Source: Mycogone perniciosa (Eukaryota > Ascomycota > Sordariomycetes > Hypocreales > Hypocreaceae). Taken from it: a stretch of DNA of 64,000 nt. The first letter of the stretch is position 1. Every line of letters begins with the position of its first letter. The position numbers and the translations under genes are program-made. The stretch is from NCBI GenBank assembly GCA_025331125.1, contig JAOALB010000022.1:1-64000 (forward strand), given 5' to 3'. Below, piece after piece: positions 49,211 to 59,945 of this stretch. A model generated the notes under the pieces. The model saw only the letters and a program-made list of their open reading frames with translations, did not search any database and had not been told where the DNA came from.

Positions 49211-49915
49211 TTACTTGATCTGATTAAGGCTGAGAAATACCCCCCACCCAAGCCCCGCAAGACTACCCACCAATTGCCGATAGTCGAACGGCACAACCAC
49301 CAGATTCAAGAGACAAACAAGCGGCCAGACGCGGTATCCCGCAAATAGCATGGGCCAGAAGTCCTGCAATCGACACGTCAGTCCTCCTGCATTGTCACAC
49401 TCCTTGAGTCGGATTGGTGGGCATATTCACGTTGGCGATGCTGTCCCAAATCTGGGTGTAGCTCTGAGATGTCATCTGGCCCATCAGACAAATGAACAGG
49501 AGCGTGTTGATCGACGCACTGAGTGTCTGGTCCAGGACAAACTTAGCCACCGTGTTAGCGATATTCAGTTTTCCGCCTGAGGTCTTTCCCTCTTCTTTTG
49601 ACGAGGATTTCAGCTTCGGCGAAGACTTCGTCGGCGTCGGCGTCGTCGTGGGGAATGTCTCTTCAAGCCACTCCTGCCACCTATAATTCGGCGGCGTTGT
49701 GAGCACCGTGTACACTATGAATCGTATTATGGAGGTGAAATCGACATTATTCATGGACTGTGGATGAATAATCAATTAGTGAGTACGGCACGTTAACGAT
49801 AGAACAGTGCGGAACCAACCCGCTTTCGATACGCAAGGATGCCTTGAGCAAGTATTCCGGATAGGCCATTGAGCAGGGTGGCCTGGATGGTTGCCGCTGT
49901 GACTTTGGAATCCAT
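49211..49915 (-). CDS. Mpv17/PMP22-family membrane protein
   Basis: Exons 49915-49820, 49757-49431 and 49363-49211 encode 191 aa, typical for the family (170-250). The N-terminus carries the helix VTAATIQATLLNGLSGILAQG. The middle has TTPPNYRWQEWLEETFP and KFVLDQTLSASINTLLF. The C-terminus has the signature DFWPMLFAGYRVWPLVCLLN and a final GSLAGLGWGVFLSL helix, all usual in Mpv17/PMP22/Sym1 proteins of the mitochondrial inner or peroxisomal membrane. The second intron uses a weak donor (GTGAAT); the alternative GTGTGA donor is also in frame but leaves only 38 nt. Exact role unknown. It lies between the first GH27 gene and the sugar transporter; whether it belongs functionally to the cluster is open. 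Confidence 0.85.
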
Positions 49916-50871
49916 GACAACAGTGATGACCTGGACAGCATCGCCAACATGTCACCGGGCGGATTTTGCAATCCAATCATTAAGTACATGATCTTCCATG
50001 GCGCTATTTGAACGCTACGACCGGAAACAAGCTGTTGGGAATTTAGGTATCATCCGTGAATAAGCCCGAACAATTGTCAGATCCGGGGCCGTTCCGTTCG
50101 GGTTCTGTCAATCCCTCGGAGGACGATACGGGGCAACGACGCCAACAAAGAGACCTGCTTCTTAGCACACACAACATACGCGAGGTGCATGAGTGAAGAA
50201 CTCCATCATACGAAGGACCCCAACCACTAGCAGAAGCTGAGGATGAGTAGCCAGACCCGAAATCCCGGTCCGCTCCATGCGACGGGTAATGAACGATGTA
50301 CGGAGCACGGAGGAACACTTCACGGCGTTGCCACCACCAATTGTGAAGCGCGGCACTGTCCAGCGTTTGGATCGAGTGGCTTCAAACCCCTGCTTCACCC
50401 CGCATCATATAGCCAGAAGGGGAAATGCTCGGAGTTAGAAGCTGGTTTGTCAAGCTTCTGCGTTCTCCGCGGTTTTCCTGCAACATGGTTTTTTCCCCAG
50501 AACCCACACACCCACCTGTGTGGGGAGGTGGCCAATTGCGGGGTGAAAGCAAATGAGTCGAGACCCTGTCGGGACACACCCTTGGTGACAACAACAAGAC
50601 TCGGGGATATGTATGGTCTCTCCATCGTTGAGCTCGATGGTAGAAGTTGGCCAATCTATATAAAGTCGGCAGACCAGGGCGTGCATGGCCATGGATGGAG
50701 TGAACTGATCACATCACGAGTCAGAGTCAATTGGATGCCAAGACAAAAAAGCATTGTCCTGCTTCGCATATTTGACTGACAATCACCTCCTGTTACTCAG
50801 ACCCTGCCGTCTCCCAGGAAAGCTTCCCCATATTTGATTTCCACCGTCAGTTTCTGCACACGGGCGTCATC
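49916..50871. promoter_or_regulatory. Divergent promoter, Mpv17-like / sugar transporter
   Basis: About 955 nt between the two start codons. CreA-type SYGGRG sites occur at 50495-50500 (as CCCCAG), 50520-50525 (GTGGGG) and 50538-50543 (GCGGGG), with a CCAAT box at 50532-50536. TCCGGGG lies at 50082-50088. Carbon-catabolite repression of the transporter would fit, but the motifs are short and this is inference. Confidence 0.35.
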
Positions 50872-52476
50872 ATGGAGAAGCAAAGCCCAGCCGCGATCCA
50901 TGAGGAAGACCTCGCCATCGAACCTGGCGAAAAATATGCCATTAATGAAATTGCGGAAAAGGCCAAGCAGGGTGCCGATGCCGAGCACAACTTGACGCCG
51001 CTGCAAGCCATCCGGCAGTACCCCAAGGCCATCATGTGGTGCCTCGCGGTGTCCGCCTGTGTCATTATGGAAGGATATGATACCAACCTGCTGGGCAACT
51101 TCTATGCCTATCCCGAGTTCGCTAAGAAATATGGCCAATTCAACCCAGCAACAAACAATTACCAACTCTCGGCCCCTTGGCAAGCAGGCCTGGGCAACGC
51201 TGCTGGCGTCGGCTCCTTCTTTGGCACCCTGCTCAACGGCTATCTCGTCACCAAGTTTGGCCACGTGCGCGTCATTATCGGCTCTCTAGTCGCCCTCAGC
51301 TGCTTCATCTTCATTGTATTCTTCGCGCCTGATACCAAGGTCATGCTTGTTGGCCAGTTCTTTTGCGGTTTTCCATGGGGCATCTTTGCCACAACGGCCC
51401 CGGCATATGCCTCAGAGGTCTTGCCAATGGCACTCCGAGTATACCTCACCAGCTGGACCAACATGTGCTTCATTATCGGACAGCTGATCTCGGCCGGTAT
51501 CATGGCTGGCCTGGTCACCAACGAAACGCAGTGGTCTTACCGAGTACCCTTTGCCTTGCAGTGGTTCTGGCCCGTTGTTTTGATCCCGATCCTTTGGTTT
51601 GCGCCAGACACTCCTTGGCACCTTGTTCGCCTGGGAAAGCACGAGGAAGCCAAGAAGTCTCTGGAGAGACTTCGGTCCAATGCTTCAGACGAAGAGATTC
51701 AGGATGCGCTCAACCTCATCATTTACACCAACAACCTGGAGGAGCGACTTTCCATCGGCACGTCATACTGGGACTGCTTCAAGGGATTCGAACTGCGTCG
51801 TACTGAGGCTGCTTGTGGTGTCATGGCTGGTCAGGTGTTTTGCGGTCTTAACTTCGCCTACAACTCTACATATTTCTTCCAGCAGATTGGCTTGACTCCT
51901 GAGCAGACCTATCGCCTCAACCTCGGCGGCAATGGCCTGGCGCTGTTCGCCACCATCATCGCGTGGCTGTTCGTCATGCCGTACATCGGACGCCGCACAG
52001 GATACGTCACTGGTCAGGCTGTCATGTGCCTTATTCTGATCACCATCGGCTGTCTCAACGTCCGAACCGACGAGAAGAGTTTTGGCATGGCCCAAGCCGT
52101 CCTGACGCTGGTCTGGACATTTACCTTCCAGCTCTCAGCCGGCCAGCTTGGATGGGCACTTCCAGCGGAGCTCGGATCGACACGTCTGCGCCAGAAGACT
52201 GTTTGCTTGGCCCGAAACTCGTACGCCATTGTCTCGGTTATTATGGGCGTTCTGCAGCCTTACTTCATAAACCCCACGCAGTGGAATCTGAAGGGTTACA
52301 CGGGCTTCATCTGGGGCGGTACTGCGTTTGTGACGTTTATCTGGTCATACTTCCGTCTGCCTGAGACTAAGGACCGCACTTATGAGGAACTGGACATTCT
52401 CTTTGCTAGAAAGGTGTCGGCGAGGAAGTTTGCCGATTATAAGATTGATGCTTTCCAGGAGGATTCCTTGCCATAA
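50872..52476 (+). CDS. MFS sugar transporter, alpha-glucoside/raffinose type
   Basis: Single exon, 534 aa, 12 predicted helices. Sugar-porter blocks include MEGYDTNLLGNFYAYPEF in helix 1, and GKHEEAKKSLERLR after helix 6, preceded by APDTPWHLV in place of the usual PESPRWL. YFFQQIGLTPEQTYRLNLG lies in helix 7-8, and LPETKDRTYEELDILFARKV near the end. These features mark the alpha-glucoside:H+ symporter branch (maltose, trehalose, raffinose). Metarhizium Mrt, a raffinose transporter needed for root colonisation, belongs to this branch, and the flanking GH27 genes make an alpha-galactoside substrate plausible; direct substrate evidence is absent. Start at 50872 (CATCATGGAG) with an acidic cytoplasmic N-terminus. 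Confidence 0.9.
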   Translation: MEKQSPAAIHEEDLAIEPGEKYAINEIAEKAKQGADAEHNLTPLQAIRQYPKAIMWCLAVSACVIMEGYDTNLLGNFYAYPEFAKKYGQFNPATNNYQLSAPWQAGLGNAAGVGSFFGTLLNGYLVTKFGHVRVIIGSLVALSCFIFIVFFAPDTKVMLVGQFFCGFPWGIFATTAPAYASEVLPMALRVYLTSWTNMCFIIGQLISAGIMAGLVTNETQWSYRVPFALQWFWPVVLIPILWFAPDTPWHLVRLGKHEEAKKSLERLRSNASDEEIQDALNLIIYTNNLEERLSIGTSYWDCFKGFELRRTEAACGVMAGQVFCGLNFAYNSTYFFQQIGLTPEQTYRLNLGGNGLALFATIIAWLFVMPYIGRRTGYVTGQAVMCLILITIGCLNVRTDEKSFGMAQAVLTLVWTFTFQLSAGQLGWALPAELGSTRLRQKTVCLARNSYAIVSVIMGVLQPYFINPTQWNLKGYTGFIWGGTAFVTFIWSYFRLPETKDRTYEELDILFARKVSARKFADYKIDAFQEDSLP

Positions 52477-53467
52477 ACGGTTATAGCAGCGGATTGGAGG
52501 ATGGGGGGATTAGGCTGGTTCTCAGGGCATCTGACACTGTGCTGGCTTTTTTATATCGTTCTAGCCAATTGTCTCGTATTTGGAGTTGCTTGGAGTTGCG
52601 AATACCATAGCTCATGAATATGAGTATAACAGACATTTTATTAAACTATGAATCTCCAATGCTGTGAACTGAGTATAGTACTGTGTATGCTAGAATCAAC
52701 GAGTCAGTGTTACACGCAATATAACCTGCGCTATCAGCTACAATTGCTGTCCTGGCACAACAGTTTAACAGTCATAGAGTTGTATTTCGTCTATTCACCT
52801 GCGATAGAAACGGTAGTTTACACAACGCAACGCCTCCTCTTGCCAGCATCAACCGCCCAACCCAGTAGTAGCAGTACTAGTAATAGTATAACGGACCTTC
52901 TCTATTACCCCGGATTTTCCTTATACATACACAAGCTGACAAGCTAGGACAAAAGACCCCGGAAGCCAAGATCCGCATAGACAGACAAGTGGACCCCCAA
53001 AATACGACGGAGCACATACTACAGGTAAATATGGATCCCTCTCTTTTATTCCCCGAGAAATCACCCGCGGGATATGTGCGGCAGACATGGTCTGAGCAAA
53101 ACAGACAGCATCACAGCCAAGAAAACAACCCCTCACTGTTGGGGGTCAGAAAACCCCAAATATGCCGACTAATTGACCGCCAATTGTTTCCCCGCCCCTC
53201 AGAGAGCTCCGCATTATGTCCGTCGAAAGGATAGGGACATTGGCCGGGAGAAGAGGTGGCGTTGTTCGCCTCTCATGAAGATCTCCCTATGGTTTTGGTG
53301 GTACTGCTCGTAGTATTTATATAGCTTTTGCTTGAGGATTTTTTTTTGTTTTGTTTGGTTTTTCTGGTTTGGAGTAAAGAAGGGAACGACAAGAGTTCTG
53401 AGAAAGCGGTTGACTGTCTTGTCTGTCTGTCTTTTGTGTGTCGCTATCATTGTTTGGTGGGTTCAGC
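52477..53467. promoter_or_regulatory. Upstream region of second GH27 gene
   Basis: About 990 nt after the transporter stop and before the GH27 start. CCCCGGA occurs at 52908-52914 and 52957-52963. A T-rich leader (about 53338-53345) is followed by an AG-rich stretch. No gene seen. Confidence 0.4.
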
Positions 53468-55234
53468 ATGTTGTTGGAAACTGCTGTTCTTCTCGCCCTC
53501 ACGGGTGCTGTCGAGGCCGTCGACAATGGCCTCGCCAGGACACCACAGATGGGATGGGTACGTTTATCCATTCATTCATTCATTCTTTTCCTCCAAAAAG
53601 CAATCGTTGCTAACATCTGCTAGAACAACTGGAACAGCTTTGCCTGCGACGTCTCGGAGGATCTGATGCTCAGCTCCGGCAAGCTCCTCAAGGAATACGG
53701 CCTCCAGGACCTGGGATACAACTACATCGTCCTCGATGACTGCTGGTCTGCTGGCCGTGGCGAAGATGGCAAGCTGATTGCAGACACGACCAAGTTCCCT
53801 AGGGGAATGAAGGCCGTGGCGGATTCGTTGCATGACGAGGGCTTCTTGTTTGGCATGTACTCGAGTGCGGGTGAGCTGACGTGCGCACGATATGGTAAGC
53901 TCTCTCATGTATCATGTCTCATATCGATGATGGTGGTCTAACTGGTGGTTAGCTGGCTCGCTTGATCACGAAGAGGCCGATGCCCAGAGCTTCGCCGACT
54001 GGAACGTCGACTACCTCAAGTACGACAACTGCTACCACATGGGCCGCTTCGGCACGCCCCTCATCTCCTTCGACCGCTACAACGTCATGGCGAAGGCTCT
54101 CAAGGCCACCGGCAAGAACATCTTCTACAGTCTCTGCAACTGGGGCGAGGACCTGGTGTACACAGTAAGTGCCACAGCATCGTCTACTATCTATTCTGCA
54201 GCATACAGTACTTACAAAAACTCTTCAGTGGGGTGCGTCTATTGCCAACTCGTGGCGCATCTTTGGCGACATCTACGATTCCTTCGCTCGCCCTGACGAC
54301 TTGTGCTCGTGCCATGATCCCGCTGAGCCGGCTTGTATCGCCCCTGGGACACACTGTTCGGTGCTCTCCATCATCAACCGAGTAGCTCCATACATCGATC
54401 GCGGCCTGCCCGGCGGCTGGAACGATCTCGACATGCTCGAGGTTGGCAACGGTGGCCAGACCGATGAGGAGGTTAGTCTTACATATCCCCCAAAGCCTTC
54501 CCCCCCCGGTTTCACATCTTGGGGAACTAACCAAAGCGCTGACACCAAAACAGTACAAAGCTCACTTCTCCATGTGGGCTGCCCTCAAGTCTCCCCTGCT
54601 TCTCAGCATGGACCTCCGCAAGATGTCCGCCTCTGCCCTCTCCATCGTCAACAACCCTGCCGTCATCGCCATCAGCCAGGATCCTCGTGGCCGCGCCGTC
54701 CAGCGCATCTACCGCAAACTCGACGTCCCCAAGGACTCCTTCGGCGTTGGTGAAATCCACCTCTGGAGCGGCCCCCTCGCCAACGGTGACCAGATCGTCA
54801 TCTTCGTCAACGTCGCCAACGAGGACCTCGACATGTCCGCCACCCTAGAGGAGATCTTCCTCACTGACGGTGTTGGCGGCAAGGCCCCCCAGATCAAGCA
54901 GGACTGGGCCATCCACGACCTTTGGGGCAACACCAATGCCCGCATGAACGAGGCCGACGCCCAGGCCGTTATCGACGCAAAGTCGCTCGCTGCGCGCCAC
55001 GAGAAGCTCCAGAAGGCCAACTGGTACAACGCCACCGAGCAGTCCTACGCCCAGGGCCTGAAGAAGAACGACCCCAGGCTGTTTGGCGAGAAGATTGGCA
55101 TTGTCAAGGCCGGTGGACGCATTGATGTGCGTGTCGCCAGACATGCGGCCAAGGTATACCGATTGCGGAGCGTGAGCGGCACAGACACGGTGCGGAAGAC
55201 GCTGCTCAAGGATGCTGTTAAGGATGAGCTCTGA
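53468..55234 (+). CDS. Secreted GH27 alpha-galactosidase (classical type)
   Basis: Five exons, 53468-53557, 53624-53894, 53953-54164, 54229-54471 and 54554-55234, encode 498 aa. Signal peptide LLETAVLLALTGAVEA. The mature N-terminus has the GH27 hallmark ARTPQMGWNNWNSFACDVSE, restored by removing intron 1. Other hallmarks are YIVLDDCWSAGRG, the nucleophile in VDYLKYDNC (Asp about 145) and the acid/base in GGWNDLDMLEVGNGG (Asp about 259). The SMWAALKSPLLLSMDLRKM block and a beta-sandwich domain follow. It hydrolyses terminal alpha-1,6-galactose from melibiose, raffinose and galactomannan. A lysine-rich stretch precedes the C-terminus (KTLLKDAVKDEL); DEL at the end resembles but is not the usual HDEL retention signal. 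Same strand as the transporter and divergent partner of none; the regulator gene follows tail to tail. Confidence 0.92.
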
Positions 55235-55606
55235 TTGCAGGGTATTTCTTTTGCATAGGAAAGGGAAGAGTTCAAATTATGTCGCGAAGCGAATATGAAT
55301 GAACTCAAGAGTGGTTTTTTGTTTAATCCATTGGAACGACATTTAGATACATGATTGCGAAGATCTCGAAAGATAGGAAATAGTTTCATACTCATCATAT
55401 AAGGGCATTTCTCGTAGAAATAAAATAAGATAAACCCAAAGAAAATGGAGAAGTGAATCAAAGAAGAAGAAAATAATAGAAACCTTACCCAGAAAATGCA
55501 CCACATGCGGTTTCGATAACTTCCAGGATTTTGTATCACTTTTAGGATTGCACCATTGCTGTATTAATTAATCTTGGTCCGATATGTGGACACTATGCAC
55601 TATGCA
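55235..55606. other. Convergent 3' intergenic
   Basis: About 370 nt between the stops of the second GH27 gene (+) and the Zn2Cys6 regulator (-). AT-rich, no gene. Confidence 0.5.
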
Positions 55607-57565
55607 CTATGCAATGTCCACTTGCTCTGCAATCTGCATTTGCTCCGCGTCGAAAGCTCCCTCTTCACAGGAAGGTAGCGCCATATATGATGCGGCTCCG
55701 GGTTCTAACATGGCCAGTTCGCACGCATCTTGCCAGCTTCCCGTGCTGCTAGACGATTCGTCGGCTTGTGTGGCGACACAGTCAGCAATGCTCTCTGACA
55801 CTCCTGAAGGCTCCTCACAAAGCGCCGGCCATTGAATATCAATGCTAGCAAGAGGATTTGTGAATCCCATCATCAGCTCAGAATGGTTTAGGAGCTTGGG
55901 AAGCAGGTGGGACTGGCTGCCGCGGATGCGAGTCAAGACCTTGACAATGGAGCAGAGCAGATCCTGAGGCCCAAACTCAAACGACGTAACCGGAGATGTG
56001 GACATTGAAGCATCCGCGAGGCTCATTCCGATGTCGAAAAGCTTTTGTTCCTGTCATATGATGTCAGCTCTGGCACCTGCAGATACAGGCATGGTGAACT
56101 TACAATTGCAATACCGTGGCAATCCTTGGAGCTCTGACTTACAGAGTCCAAGGATTTTAGAATAGCCTTGCCAGCATCAAATGGTACTGTCAGAGTAGGT
56201 ATAAGACCGTGACCATACACGAGGTTGGGCTTTTGCCCAAAAGCAAGACGCCACATAGCAACACGTAGCCACTGTTGTGTGACATGCGTGTCGAAGCGCT
56301 GGCTTTCCATCACAGACTCGGCTGGCTGGAGGGCCCCAAGCTTATTGCAGATGGAATGGCTAAGGGCCACTCCTTGAGGTTGGCACCCATCGGTATGCGG
56401 TTGCCATTCGTAGAGAGCGCATGGTAACAGCTCAAAAAGGCGAATATGATTCACAAAATCGTGCATGATGATTGGACAGTCAGAGTCCACGATTTGCGGT
56501 TTTGATATGGTATTGCGCAGCATTACGGGCCGCCGATTCTGTAGAGCATATGTCCTGTGATGCCGCTCAAGTTAGTCACTGCAAGTGACAGCCATCATTG
56601 TGGGCAATTTACCTCTCCGTCACAAACAATAGCCAAAATACCCGCCGCCTCATTTCCCGTTCGCTTTCTGGAAGGTTGCTGTAAGCAGCCTCACTGTTCA
56701 AGCCCATGGACAAGGCAAGCGAGATGGCCTGGTTCAAGTAAAACCACGCATGATGGTGTTTTTCCAGGTTGCCATACCCCGCAAAGAGGAAGAACGAGGT
56801 CAACATGGTATCCAGACTGAGATGATCGACCACGTTGAATTGGAGGCGTGCCTTCTCTGCAGCAGAAAGCAGGGCTTCCCCCGTGAGAGGTGAGTCCAGT
56901 GAAGTATTTAGGCCGACTGAGGTTTCATCATATTCGTCGGCGTGGTCTAGCTTCAGCTGAATCCGAGTTGCGGCGCAAAGCGATAGGAGGAAGGCATATC
57001 TTGATGGCGGAAGTTCATCCAAGCGCAGCGCATCGGCCAAGAGCTCCCTGTCATTGATGACTGGCATGATTGGAAACAAGTGTTTCATGAACACCTGTAC
57101 ATGGGCTGCGAGAGCGACTGACATTCGCTGCTTGTCGTGTTCTGTGGTACTTGCGGAATCGATTTTGAGTGCTAGAAGTGAATTCTGTCGGCCATTGGGT
57201 TGCCCCGGGGCATGCAGAAGATTATTTCGAGTTCCATTCGGCTCGTCGAGGTTGTCGACCCGCATCTGTGTATTTGGCGTGCTGACTTCAAAGTGATTCT
57301 TGTCAGGCTCAGCGAGTCCCTGCCTAATCTGAGATAGACGCCGTCCCTTGCCACCTCTAGGTCCCTTGCGACGAAGGGTATGTAGGTATCGGCAAGGGAT
57401 TGAAGACACGACGCAGTTGCTGCATGGCAGGCCGCGATCGCACTTCATCTTTCGAAAGCGACAATTGTCGCATACTTGCTGTGGCGGCCGCTGGGTGGTG
57501 CTCGCCATATTGACCCAATTGGATGGATTCGTCGGTAGTAGTGTTGGATAGTATTCCCTTTGCAT
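55607..57565 (-). CDS. Zn(II)2Cys6 transcription factor
   Basis: Exons 57565-56613, 56554-56104 and 56050-55607 on the minus strand give 615 aa. The N-terminal zinc cluster has Cys 32, 35, 42, 48, 51 and 58 (CDNCRFRKMKCDRGLPC then SNC and C), followed by a basic linker RRKGPRGGKGRR. The middle holds the fungal-specific regulatory domain (VFMKHLFPIMPVIN, FLFAGYGNLEKHHHAWFYL and MRRRVFWLLFVTERTYAL, the last joined across intron 1). The C-terminus is acidic, a possible activation region. The cluster and linker recall maltose/sugar-utilisation activators, so it may control the adjacent GH27 and transporter genes; that is inference from position. A second in-frame ATG at 57508 would shorten it by 19 residues but keep the zinc cluster. 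Confidence 0.88.
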
Positions 57566-58573
57566 ATAGCTAATCGGGCTCGCTGAGATCTACTCTAGCT
57601 TAAGAGTGACCGGACGTCGATGATGTCCCAAACTCTGGTCGAACTTCGGGAACGAGTCGATAGCTAGAATGAAACATCTGGGGAAGAGTCCGAGTCCGGC
57701 GAGATCGTCAAGATTCTATCTCCCACCTGCTTCCCCTGGACGCCATCCTACTCGTATGTTGGTGCTAACAGCGGCGTATCCCCGCAGGAGCAAATGGCCT
57801 CCCCCACGTTACGCCTATTCATCGTGGGCGCCACGTTTTTTTAGCTCGCGTGATGTTCCGGAACTGTCGATGACAGCCATCCGGCTCTCACGAACGCGGC
57901 CAGTCACCATTATGAACCTGCTTTTGCCGACTCCCTCAGCTGATGGTGGGGTCCAGGGACTAGGAGGCCTCGGGGAACAGCCCACAGCTAACTGCTTGGG
58001 GAAATACTCGGATTTCGACGTTGTGTGGGGATCCCTAGATGGTAAAATATCAGGTGGAGAAGGTCGATTTTCCCTGTTTCTCGTATTGTACGAAGTGCTA
58101 ATATTACGGGGCATTCCGTACGAGTATGCACTCCATACTCCGCAAGGGGTATCGTTTTGTCACGCAGATGATGAAGAGAATGCCATTGGGTTGTCAATGC
58201 GCGGTTGGTGGATAATAAGATGTCAGTCTGCCAGGATAGCTTCAACTTTGAGCACCAACCATGTAAGACGACGATTATGTCATCATGTACTTAGTCAGGG
58301 CCCTTTTCCCCCGCACCAGACCTACCCTAGCAAAGAGCTGGAGCTTCAGAAGAATTGATCATGAATTAGACAAGATTGAGAAACGAAAGCGGAAGAAATA
58401 AGTGTGTATATGTATGGGGTAGATTGCAAGAAGCGTGGTTTTATTCAATAGTATATAGTCTTAGGGCAGAGTTGGTTGATATGACCATGGTGATATGTGT
58501 TGGTCATGGTGGTGATCAAGCTGGTTGACATATCGTAGGTTAAGGAATGCACATCCAACAAGACGACGATCTT
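57566..58573. other. Intergenic, 1.0 kb
   Basis: Upstream region of the Zn2Cys6 gene and 3' flank of the unknown gene at 58574. A 229-codon ATG-initiated frame (57669-58358, +) is present but has no recognised motif and unbalanced composition; I do not count it as a gene. A degenerate palindrome copy is near 58120-58145. Confidence 0.45.
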
Positions 58574-59945
58574 TTAAACCATTACTATCTTAGTCAACCT
58601 GTGAGTTTTTTTTGGCTGCTCCTCTTCATTCGCAAGTTTCGTTTCCCACTCATCCTCAGGTTGGTCCTCATCGTCAAGGTCCCTAGATTCATTCGTAGTA
58701 TCCGTGTCATCCAATCTCGTCATGGTCTCATTTCCCCTATCAATAGCAGTCGAAAAGGACTCCTCAGATGGCGCCATAGCCTCCCCCAGACTTCTTCCAG
58801 CCAACATTTGGTATTCTTTATACTCCCTTTCCATTTCGGCAATGGCCATTTCTTCTGCAAAATCCAGCTCAGCTCGTTGAGCCGCGATCCCCCGTAATGC
58901 TTCATCCAATCTCAGGTGCAGGAAGAGCTTGTTCCGCTCTAGTTCTTCCATGGTCGCCTGAGCGTTCCGTCGGAGCCTGGAAATCGTGTCGATATGGGTG
59001 GTATCGCCCAGAAGCAACGCAAAAGCCTCAGCGTCAAGCAGATACTGCTCTATTCCCTTGGCGTTCACACAGATTCGATGAACAGCTGCGTGGCGGATGT
59101 TTGCAACCGAACGGAAAAGCGCGTCGAGTGGCTTGACTACATGACGAGTGAATAAAAGGGTGTCCTTGCGTCTGAGGAAGACTTCATTTGCCCAGCGATT
59201 CAGTTCTACCGCTTCAGCACACTCCCATTCGTGATCTTGCAACAGATCTGGCATGGTTCGCTTTCCAAAGTCGTAGCACACTTGCTCCAAAAGAGCCTGC
59301 AAGCGTACTAAGAGGTCGTGTTGAGCCTTGAGAGGGAGATAAATCGGGAAAATAGCTGGCACGTTGCAAGGTGCTTGTGGCGTTGACACTGCATTGGCCT
59401 TTCCTTTCCCTTTCCCCTTCACATTTGACGGCGATTGAGCAAGGCCTTGTGAAGTTGAAGGCACGGCATCTTCACCTCTTGCATTATCCACTGCAAACCC
59501 GGGGTTTCTTTCAGTATATTCATCTGGCATTAATATGCTATCACATACCGTTAGTTTCAAGGTTTGCGCGCTCGGTGTCATCCCAACAGCCCAGTACGGC
59601 ATGCTTGATTGCGTCCGCCTCATGCCGTGCAGCCTCTGCCTCGGACGCTTCTCTCTCCGCGGATTGGGTGGGAGACGGATCAAAGAGCTCGGGAAAGCGA
59701 ATCTTGGCTTCGACAGTAGAGGCAAATACTTTATCGCTCAGTAGCTTTCGTGCCGACTGGCAAACGACCTCAAGTGTATGTGCGTTGACTAAATCTGCAA
59801 CGCCTTCTTGTTCCTGATGCTGCTCGATTAATTTGCGAACGATTGGGGCCTTACGAAAATCTGCCTTGGGGCCCTTGAATATGTTTTTCAGGGCCAGATA
59901 AACGACCCTCTCATCCGGCAGTGGATTATTGTTCTTGTTTCCCAT
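58574..59945 (-). CDS. Unrecognised two-exon protein with coiled coil
   Basis: Exons 59945-59549 and 59490-58574 on the minus strand encode 437 aa. I do not recognise the family. The N-terminal 60 residues (RVVYLALKNIFKGPKADFRK, LIEQHQEQEG) look folded. An Ala/Glu-rich helical segment follows (SAEREASEAEAARHEADAIK). Then comes a Lys/Gly run (KGKGKGKA), and a folded-looking domain LPLKAQHDLLVRLQALLEQV to RRKDTLLFTRHVVKPLDALF. A long heptad-like helix (about residues 300-360, MEELERNKLFLHLRLDEALRG onward) leads to an acidic tail ending KTHRLTKIVMV. It has no signal peptide or transmembrane segment. Start chosen at 59945 because the upstream codons of the frame lack ATG. Confidence 0.65.

Noticed and set aside
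57669..58358. 229-codon ATG frame upstream of the Zn2Cys6 gene
   Set aside because: Starts 104 nt from the regulator start on the opposite strand, so it overlaps the likely promoter. Composition is irregular and no family is recognised. An orphan gene cannot be excluded.
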